Source: Schizochytrium sp. CCTCC M209059 (taxonomy: Eukaryota; Sar; Bigyra; Thraustochytrida; Thraustochytriidae). From it: 64,000 bases of DNA. The translations under genes were made by a program, and so were the position numbers. The notes below the pieces were generated by a model, which worked only from the letters and a program-made list of their open reading frames with translations, was not told where the DNA came from and did no database searches. This document shows, one piece after another, positions 1 to 7,926 of the stretch; positions within the stretch are counted from its first letter, which is position 1, and every line of letters starts with the position of its first letter. The DNA lies in assembly GCA_000818945.1 (NCBI GenBank), contig KN805423.1, positions 72,153 through 136,152 on the forward strand. The letters run 5' to 3'.

Positions 1-2
1 GG

Positions 3-170
3 GACGAGGTGATCGATTTTATCCAAGATCAAGTTGTGCATCAGGGTGTCACCGTTGATGGTCTGCTGATTGCCATGGATTGCCTTGTACTGGTTGCCAC
101 CTACCTTTTCATCATTCTGTGGCAATATGACTCATCAATCCTTCTTTGCATGAGTATGACGATGATCTGA
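3..170 (+). CDS. Possible 3' end of an unidentified gene (partial)
   Basis: Frame 3 is open from the window edge to a TGA at 168-170, giving 55 residues. The piece has an acidic start (DEVIDFIQDQ) and one hydrophobic stretch (residues about 25-42, LIAMDCLVLVATYLFIIL) that could be a membrane segment. No family is recognised. Base composition is less GC-rich than the confirmed genes. An open frame of this length at a contig edge could be chance, so this is only a candidate terminal exon. Confidence 0.3.
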   Translation, partial: DEVIDFIQDQVVHQGVTVDGLLIAMDCLVLVATYLFIILWQYDSSILLCMSMTMI

Positions 171-888
171 ATTTTGATCATCGCCGAACAACTCTGAAAG
201 TCATTTGTTGAAATTGATCTCAAACAAATGTCCATTTATGCCGCAAATAAGATGCGATACAGACAAGAGTGTCAAACGTTTCTTTTCTCCCTTCTTCGAC
301 CCATTTTTGTTGGTTCGCCAAGACGAGGTTCACTGCCTGTCACCCACCAACACCCAGCCCGAGAAATTTCCCTAAGTAAGGCCTTGCAGCAACCAGGCAA
401 ATGCAGTATAACTACATAGTACTTTACTGCGCCAGGCTATTCTACACTTGCAAAACAATTCGCTACGAAAGCCTGTGGCACGTGCACACGCCGTATTCTG
501 ACAGTGAATGCAGTACGTATATACTTCACTGCGTTGCGCCATTCTGCACTTGCAAAACAATTAACCACCAAAGCCCCTACACCTTGCACACGGGTGAATG
601 TGGTACACTTTACTTCGTGACGCCATTCTGCACTTACCATTGCGCGCACAACAATCCAGCCCCTACAGGTTCTATACTATGAGCAGCGAGGCGAGAGATA
701 TTCCGCACGCACCGAGCCAGCAGCAAACGCGCAATCGCTCGCTCGATCGTTCGCTCGTTCGCGCACCTGGCAGGCAAGGCAGGCCCTCGCACGCGCGCGC
801 GCGGCGGACGGATCCGGCTGCACGAAGCAGGCTGGGGCTCGCGCGAGAGGAGTGAGGCGCTCGCGAGGTACGAGCTGCTGCAGTGAAG
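171..888. other. Intergenic / 5' region of the LRR-ROCO gene
   Basis: No convincing gene. It holds a degenerate tandem repeat of about 85-100 bp (420-650) and a GC-rich stretch with GCTC/GCGC runs (720-850) just before the proposed start of the LRR-ROCO gene. Confidence 0.5.
420..650. repeat. Degenerate tandem repeat, three copies of ~85-100 bp
   Basis: Three successive copies share the pattern ACTTTACTGCG...CGCCATTCTGCACTTGC. CACTTG/CACTTA cores lie at 445-450, 547-552 and 631-636. The first two copies continue with CAAAACAATT and an AAAGCC segment. The CGCCATTCTGCACTTG core matches, on the opposite strand, the CAAGTG..AATGGCG element seen near 6.7 kb and 55.2 kb. Confidence 0.6.
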
Positions 889-3800
889 ATGGCCGCAGCC
901 CAAGCGATAAGAGACATGGAGAACGGCGCTACCGAGCTCAAGTACGTTGTTGAGAAGAGCGACCGCGGAGACGAGGAAGAGGCGACTAATTCATACGCAC
1001 GCACGCTCGCACGCTCGCACGCACCACGCACGCACGGCATGTCTTGTCTTGTGTTGTTTGAACCTGGCTGACTCGCTCGCTCGCTTGCTTCTTTTTCGAC
1101 GAATACGCAGTCTTCGACGGAAACAGATCGACGACGAGGGCGGCAAGGCGCTGGGCGAGGCGCTCAAGCAGAACGAGACGCTGTTGGAACTAGAGTAAGT
1201 GACAGTGACTGAGGCTGGCAAGGAAGAAAGTCAGGCGAAAGCAAACTGGCTCACTAACACGCACGCACGCACGGCTTGTCTTGTCCTGGCTGGCTGGCTT
1301 GGCTCGCTCGCTTGCTTCTTTCTCGACGAACGCGCAGTCTTGGATTGAACAGGATCGGCGCCGAGGGCGGCAAGGCGCTGGGCGAGGCGCTCAAGCAGAA
1401 CAAGACGCTGCAGACGCTAGAGTAAGTGACAGTGACTGAGGCTGGCAAGGAAGGCAGGCAGGCAAAAGCAAAGTGGCTGACTTACATGCATGCACCACAT
1501 ACGCACGGCTTGTCTTGTGCTGTCTTGACCTGGCTGGCGTGGCTCGCTCGCTCGCTTGCTTCTTTCTCGACGAACGCGCAGTCTTGGAGATAACAATATC
1601 GGCGACGAGGGCGGCAAGGCGCTGGGCGAGGCGCTCAAGCAGAACGAGACGCTGCTGGAACTAGAGTAAGTGACAGTGACTGAGGCTGGCAAGGAAGGCA
1701 GGCAGGCAAAAGCAAAGTGGCTGACTTACATGCATGCACCACATACGCACGGCTTGTCTTGTGCTGTCTTGACCTGGCTGGCGTGGCTCGCTCGCTCGCT
1801 TGCTTCTTTCTCGACGAACGCGCAGTCTTGGAGATAACAATATCGGCGCCGAGGGCGGCAAGGCGCTGGGCGAGGCGCTCAAGCAGAACGAGACGCTGCT
1901 GGAACTAGAGTAAGTGACAGTGACTGAGGCTGGCAAGGAAGGCAGGCAGGCGAAAGCAAAGTGGCTGACTACTTACATGCACGCACGCACGCACGGCTTG
2001 TCTTGTGCTGTCTTGACCTGGCTGGCTTGGCTCGCTCGCTCGCTTGCTTCTTGCTCGACGAATGCGCAGTCTTGGGGGGAACCGAATCGGCGACGAGGGC
2101 GGCAAGGCGCTGGGCGAGGCGCTCAAGCAGAACAAGACGCTACAGACGCTAGAGTAAGTGACAGTGACTGGGGCTGGCAAGGAAGGCAGGCAGGCGAAAG
2201 CAGGCTCACTTACATGCACCACGCACGCACGCACGGCTTGTCTTGACCTGGCTGGCTTGACCTGGCTGGCTTGGCTCGCTCGCTTGCTTGCTTCTTTCTC
2301 GACGAATACGCAGTCTTGGATATAACAATATCGGCGCCGAGGGCGTCAAGGCGCTGGGCGAGGCGCTCAAGCAGAACAAGACGCTGCAGACGCTAGAGTA
2401 AGTGACAGTGACTGAGGCTGGCAAGGAAGGCAGGCAGGCCGCTGGGCGAGGCGCTCAAGCAGAACAAGACGCTACAGGCGCTTTTGTAAGTGACAGTGAC
2501 TGCGGCTGGCAAGGAAGGTAGGCAGGCGAAAGCAAAGTGACTCACTTACATGCACTCACGCACGCACGGCTTGTCTTGTGCTGTCTTGACCTGGCTGGCT
2601 TGGCTCGCTCGCTTGCTTGCTTCTTTCTCGACGAATACGCAGTCTTTCTGATAACAAGATCGACGCCGAGGGCGGCAAGGCGCTGGGCGAGGCGCTCAAG
2701 CAGAACAAGACGCTGCAGAGTCTAGAGTAAGTGACAGTGACTGAGGCTGGCAAGGAAGGCAGACAGGCGAAAGCAAAGTGGCTCACTTACATGCACCACG
2801 CACGCACGCACGGCTTGTCTTGTGCTGTCTTGGCCTGGCTGGCTTGGCTCGCTCGCTTGCTTGCTTCTTTCTCGACGAATGCGCAGTCTTGGACCTAACA
2901 ATATTGGCGCAGAGGGCGGCAAGGCGCTGGGCGAGGCGCTCAAGCAGAACAAGACGCTACAGGCGCTTTTGTAAGTGACAGTGACTGCGGCTGGCAAGGA
3001 AGGTAGGCAGGCGAAAGCAAAGTGACTCACTTACATGCACTCACGCACGCACGGCTTGTCTTGTGCTGTCTTGACCTGGCTGGCTTGGCTCGCTCGCTTG
3101 CTTGCTTTCTTTCATTCTCTCTTTCTTTCTTGACGAATGCGCAGTCTTCCGGGGAACATGTAAGTGATAGTGACTGAGGCTGGCAAGGAAGGCAGGCAGG
3201 CGAAAGCAAAGTGAGGCTGGCAAGGAAAGCAGGCAGGCGGAAGGAAAGAAACAAGAGAGACTGATCAGTTCACAATGAAATTATCCCACGAAATCATTGC
3301 ACGGCGCTGCAACGATTTTTTCTTTCTTTGTCTCTTTCGTGCATCTTTGCTGCGCTCGTTTATTGTCTGGATTCTTCGTGCTGCACAAGCGCAGTCTTCC
3401 TCGCAACAACATCGGCCCAAATGGCGCAAAAGCGCTAGCGGGTGCTCTGAAAGAGAACTCCTGCATGCTGGAGTCGCTAAAGTACGTCCGTCACAAAATG
3501 ACTGATGCTGGGAAGGCGCCATTGAATTTTTACTGACGTAAAATATGCCACAACTAAGCATTTGGGGAAATCGTATCCGCAATAAAGGTGCAGAAGCTTT
3601 AGCCTCTGCACTTGAGACTAACGACATCCTCCGAAAGCTCTCGTACGTTTCGACACCTCACAAAGCTCGAACGTAGTAAATTGGCAAATTCTAACATGAC
3701 CATCACCGAATAGACTCGATGAAGAAGCGATCTCCTCTGACATTCTGGCTCGCATTCGCGTTCGGGTCGCGCATGTGGAAAGCGAAGTACGCGATATCAA

Positions 3801-6279
3801 TGCAACCGCACACGAAGCGCTCAAGACCAATGAAAAGGTGCGTTGGGGTCGCGCCAAGCTCATGGTCGTAGGCAAGGCCGCTGCGGGCAAGACTTCGACG
3901 ATTCGGACGCTTTTAAATCAACCATTTAATCCGAGTCATGACTCGACGATTGGCGTGCAGCTCACTCTTATGCGCACACGGGACTGGAAAGAGCGCATGC
4001 ATCTTGGTGACGCCGATCTTGGCGAGCAGTTTGCCAAATACAAATACCGCAGGCAAAGCGTTGTCAAGCGTGTCTCTCGACGCATGTCTGAGCTTGGGTT
4101 TCGAGTGTCTGAGTCTCGGGTGTCTCAGCCCCGGAAGTCCAGGTCTCGGAAATCTGAGACGCGAAAGTCTGCTGAGCATCGTGCATCGATGCGGTTCAAC
4201 GAGGAAAATATTGCAAAGGCTAATCGCACATCGCTTCGCGTCCGAGTGAAGAAGCAAGCGGGGACGCGAGACGAGGAAGTCAGTTTCACGATCTGGGACT
4301 ACGGCGGCCAGGAGGTCTTTTATGCTTTGCATCATTTATTTCTGACGCAATACGGCGTTTACGTGCTCGTTTTTGATATGCGCGAGGTGCTAGGCAAAGA
4401 CCATTTTGCGGAAGTTCTCAATGAGGAGGAGTTTGAGAACCTCGCCTCCCAAGAAGATGCTTTGAACACACTTCGTTTCTGGATTGACTCTATTCGTCTA
4501 CACGCGCCGAGCGTCAACGTGGCGCTCGTGGGGACATACTTGGACCAGGTACCGGACCCGAACGATCATGATGTGATTCACGAGACGCTAAAGGGCACGG
4601 TGCTGAAAGGCCTCGGTGGGAAGCCAGCTGTGGTTCGGAACAGCAAGGCACGGCTTCACTTTTTCCCCATCGACAACACTGCGCGGGTCGATGTTAGCGC
4701 GACGCCGACACCGGCCGGCGCGAGCAAGGATTCTGTCAAATCGAAAATCCTAAGAAAGCTTGGCTTCTGGGCAGCTACGGATCAGAACGAAGGAGCAGTG
4801 GGGGGTGAATCTTCGATGGACAACACTGATGGGGATAATGTTAGCGCACGTGTTGCAGATCTCCGCACGGCCTTGTCAAAGGCAGTGGCAGACAAGGCCT
4901 TCATTAAGGATAAGGTTCCGTTGCGATGGTCTTACTGCCTTGACCAACTGCTTTCGCGAGACGAGGATCACTTGCCGCTGAATTTGGTGGAAACAATTGC
5001 CGAAGATGACTGCCACATTCCCAGAGACGACGTGCATAAGATGCTCAAGTACATGCATGAACTAGGCGTGCTTGTGCACCTGACAACGGGCCAGAATGAC
5101 GTGTTGCGCCAAATTGTAGTGATTCGCCCGCAGTGGTTGCTGGACACGCTTTCGCGCGTCATCTGCGATCCAGATGTGGGTCATATGAGAAAGCACAAGA
5201 AAAAACTGCTGTACCACACTAGCAGCGACGATGACGATGTCAACGATGGCAATGAGGAAGAACTTCCGGTTGAGCTCGAGGATGCGCTCGAGGAGTGGGC
5301 AAATCGTGGAGTTGCAAGCCGTGATCTGCTGGAATGGCTATGGCAGCGTGAACCGATCGACTACCTAAGGGCTTTGATGAACTCAATGTTGCTGGCATGT
5401 CCGAGTCCCTGGATCGGAAATGGGGACGAAGAAGGCGCGCTCCTGATACCCAGTCTCCTGCGTGGTGTCGATTACGCTACCCGAGAGGAGGCACTTCGTG
5501 GACTGGGCGACCAACGTGCTTTGGCTTACATTGAGTTTGCGGTTCTCCCGCAAGGCGTTTTTCAGCGCCTCATTGCCAGCGTTGTGCAAAGTCTCCCCGT
5601 GTCAATCGCTGTTGGTCGACATGGCGTCTTTTCGGACTTTGCAAGCATGGATTTCGATGGCGTGGGCGTGATTTTGGAGACGAGTGGCAATCGGGTAATG
5701 CTCTACTTTGAGAGACCAGCAAACAGAAGCCTGACGAATCACGTCAGCATTCTCAAGCGGAGTCTGGAGTCCATCAACTCGTCATTTATGAAAGGTAATC
5801 TTGAGCCAGAGCTTTTCGTCAGTTCCGACGGTACAGATCGCGAGACTGCTTGCGCGTCGGTACGAGCAATCGATCAAGCTATCGACCAAGCCGCAAGCGA
5901 CGTTACTTCGCGTGGCCTCAGAACGCTGCCGCTGACAGCGTTTGCACTCTTTATCGCGAGCAGCGAAGCGGCAAAGTTTTTGCTAAGCTCCGACAGGCCG
6001 TTCGACGTTTTCCTGTCGCATGCTTGGGGCAAAGACCATGAGACGCATCGAAAAGTGAAGGCCGTGGCTGACGCTCTCGAGGATCGCGGCATTAAGTGCT
6101 GGATCGACGGGTCGAATATTGGGTCGGATGTTCTCAAGTCAATGGCTGATGGCATCGCTCAGTCCAAAGCGGTTGTCGTCTTTGTGACACAAACGTACAT
6201 GGACAACGTCAACAAGGACAGGACAATACCAGCCAATCCTTACGTAGCCAGACGTAGTATACGTAAGCGAGCACCATGA
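889..6279 (+). CDS. LRR-ROC-COR GTPase with C-terminal TIR-like domain (multi-exon)
   Basis: Proposed exons: 889-941, 1111-1194, 1338-1421, 1582-1665, 1826-1909, 2070-2153, 2314-2397, 2643-2726, 2887-2970, 3145-3159, 3395-3481, 3559-3642, 3714-6279. Donors are GTAAGT/GTACGT, acceptors are AG, and the exons sum to 3477 nt (1158 aa) in one frame. Each 84-nt exon encodes one 28-residue ribonuclease-inhibitor-type LRR (L.DNNIG.EGGKALGEALKQN.TL..L). The last exon carries a P-loop (GKAAAGKTS, codons from 3871), a ROC G3 motif (DYGGQE, about 4296), a ROCO-style G4 (GTYLDQ), a COR region, and from about 6001 a TIR-like start (DVFLSHAWGKD, CWIDGSNIG, VVVFVTQTYMD). An Arg/Ser-rich insert lies between G1 and G3. 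The TIR-like part ends about 20 residues after its fourth strand. Known ROCO proteins are GTPase signalling scaffolds and LRR plus TIR suggests an intracellular sensor; that role is inferred. Splicing of the short exon 3145-3159 and exon 1 are the least certain parts. Confidence 0.8.
1111..3144 (+). repeat. Tandem array of ~244-bp LRR exon + intron units
   Basis: Successive exon starts at 1338, 1582, 1826, 2070 and 2314 are exactly 244 bp apart, as are 2643 and 2887; the first interval (1111 to 1338) is 227 bp. Each unit is an 84-bp exon plus a ~160-bp intron that begins GTAAGTGACAGTGACTGAGG and ends GACGAAYRCGCAG. Introns are as similar as exons. Between 2398 and 2642 a unit has lost its intron 3' part and exon 5' part, so GCAGGC runs straight into CGCTGGGCGAGG. 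The next unit 3' of 2970 keeps only 15 exon bases (3145-3159). Confidence 0.95.
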
Positions 6280-6621
6280 AGTCCGTGGCCGCACGCCACT
6301 TCTCAATGACACCTTCGGCCCGGGTCTCCCCGGCCAAGCTTTAGACCAAGACCAAGACCAAGCCTAAGGCAGAAGAAACATATTACTCACTCTTTCTTGA
6401 TCACCCCTTTTACTCTAATTATCGCTCGCACCAACACGCATCCCGCTTCTTGAGCGTGGACCTTTTCTCCCCCCTTCTCTGCATACTACACCATCTCGCC
6501 CCTCAATCTCTCCTCCACTTCCCCCTCGCCGCTCCCTCCCTTGCGCCCACCCCCTTTCCTTTCTTCCCACCCATCGCGCTCTCTGCGCAACCCTTTTTCC
6601 CCTTCCCTCTGCGCAACCCCT

Positions 6622-6637
6622 TTCGTGCCCTAACCCT
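6622..6637 (+). promoter_or_regulatory. Telo-box-like element upstream of eL34
   Basis: TTCGTGCCCTAACCCT lies 627-642 bp before the eL34 ATG. A 15/16 match (TTCGTACCCTAACCCT) occurs at 57339-57354 upstream of eS8. Telo-boxes (AAACCCTAA-like) are an established feature of plant ribosomal-protein promoters; function here is inferred. Confidence 0.45.
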
Positions 6638-6720
6638 AGCCGCGGGGCGGCGCAGGGAAGGGGGGGGGAACGCGGGGCGCGTGCGGCCGGGGCATTGCGT
6701 GGCTGCGGCGGTGCGGCGGC

Positions 6721-6785
6721 GCGCAAGTGGAGAATGGCGGCGCGCAAGTGGGGAATGGCGGCGCGCAAGTGGGGCTTCCGCGGCG
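6721..6785 (+). promoter_or_regulatory. Triple direct repeat, GCGCAAGTGG..AATGGCG, 21-bp period
   Basis: GCGCAAGTGG starts at 6721, 6742 and 6763. The first two copies continue as (A/G)GAATGGCG; the third diverges into CTTCCGCGG. The same element occurs on the other strand at 55221-55272 and in diverged form at 420-650. Likely regulatory, but no factor can be assigned. Confidence 0.45.
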
Positions 6786-7070
6786 CCACACAGGGGCGGG
6801 CGGGAAGAAGGGCGGCGAGCAGGGCGCGGAAGAAAGGGGGCGAAGCAGGGAGCGCAGACCAGACCCCGGAGCAGAGCGGCAGAGCGGCAGCCGAGGTAGG
6901 TGCGGCGCGAGAGGCAGGCGCAGGAGCGCGCGGGCGGCGCAGGAGCGCGCGCGCGAAAGGCCAGAGCCCGCGCGGAGACTGGGACGGCCCGCGGCGACGA
7001 GCTCGCGAAGCGGCCGAGAGCGGCGACGCGAGATGGCGCCGGGATGGAATGGATGAGGAGGCCAGGCCCG

Positions 7071-7099
7071 GCCAGCCAGCCAGCCAGCCAGCCAGCCAA
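7071..7099. repeat. (CCAG)n microsatellite
   Basis: About seven tandem CCAG units in the leader region of eL34. A GGCT-type tract lies at 19751-19775. Confidence 0.9.
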
Positions 7100-7263
7100 G
7101 TTTCTCGCGACGGCTGGCCAGCCAGCGAGCCGGGCGAGGAGGGAGGATGGGGGAGGAGAAGACGCGGAGAAAGAAGGAATGGAAATGCTGACGATTTGAG
7201 GATGGGCTTGATGGATCGATTGAACAGGTTTTAGTACCGTAGGAAAGGAAGCGGCTCATCAAA

Positions 7264-7614
7264 ATGACCAAGGACATCCGTATCACATACCGCCGGCGGC
7301 ATGCGTACCGCACGCGGTCCAACAAGGTCAAGGCCGTGAAGACCCCCGGTGGCCGCCTGGTCGCCAAGTACATCGCCAAGCGCGGCTCTGTCCCCAAGTG
7401 CGGTGACTGCAAGGTCGAGCTCAAGGGCCTCAAGGCCATCCGCCCCAAGGACCTCCAGAAGGTCTCCCAGCGCCAGAAGACTGTCACCCGTGCCTACGGT
7501 GGCTCCCGCTGCGCCCAGTGCGTCCGCGACCGCATCGTCCGCGCCTTTTTGATCGAGGAGCAGAAGATTGTCAAGCGGGTTGTCGCCCAGCGACAGCAGA
7601 AGAGCAAGAAGTAA
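7264..7614 (+). CDS. RPL34: 60S ribosomal protein eL34
   Basis: A 116-residue basic protein with the eL34 signature: an N-terminal TYRRRHAYRTRSNK segment, a Cys pair (PKCGDCK) and a second pair within YGGSRCAQCVRDRI that together form the zinc site, then RAFLIEEQKIVKRV and a Lys/Gln-rich tail. Length matches the family (about 115-125 residues). It is a component of the cytosolic large subunit. The ATG at 7264 is preceded by TCATCAAA and gives the expected N-terminus. The coding part has no intron. A telo-box-like element and a possible 5' UTR intron lie upstream; the 3' end converges on the CNG channel gene 312 bp away. Confidence 0.97.
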   Translation: MTKDIRITYRRRHAYRTRSNKVKAVKTPGGRLVAKYIAKRGSVPKCGDCKVELKGLKAIRPKDLQKVSQRQKTVTRAYGGSRCAQCVRDRIVRAFLIEEQKIVKRVVAQRQQKSKK

Positions 7615-7926
7615 GCCTTTTATTACTTTGCCTGCTATTGTTTCTCGGTTTGTTTTTTTCCACATTCCTTTTATCCTTTTCGTTCTTTACTCGCTAGGGT
7701 CTACAATTTGCCATGTCTGCGCATGGCGCTCGCGTGCTTGCTCGTCTTGCCTTTGGTGCACGCTTGCTAGCTCTTTTGGGTTGGGCCCAAACAGCAGACA
7801 ATCGAACAGACCCTCGTGCTCTTTGCGCCCTTGTCAGTGTTCAAACTCACGCTTCTTTCCAAATCGTGTCAGTGCGTGACTTTTTCTTGATTGGATGCCC
7901 GCTTTTTGCGCGAGGGACCATGCTCA
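7615..7926. other. Convergent 3' intergenic spacer
   Basis: 312 bp between the stop of eL34 (+) and the stop of the CNG channel (-). T-rich directly after eL34 (7615-7700), consistent with 3' UTR and polyadenylation sequence. No gene seen. Confidence 0.5.

Larger units (their letters stand above)
6280..7263. other. Intergenic / promoter and 5' leader of eL34
   Basis: A pyrimidine-rich stretch (6380-6620) is followed by a telo-box-like element, a triple CAAGTG/ATGGCGG motif, G/C-rich DNA and a (CCAG)n run at 7071-7099. A possible 5' UTR intron could use a donor at 6896 (GAG|GTAGGT) and an acceptor near 7242 (CCGTAG). No protein-coding signal is convincing here. Confidence 0.45.

Noticed and set aside
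2437..2487. Using the fused LRR half-exon as a spliced exon
   Set aside because: An in-phase acceptor exists (CAG before GCCGCTGG), but the intron would be only about 41 bp, much shorter than the others; left out of the gene model.
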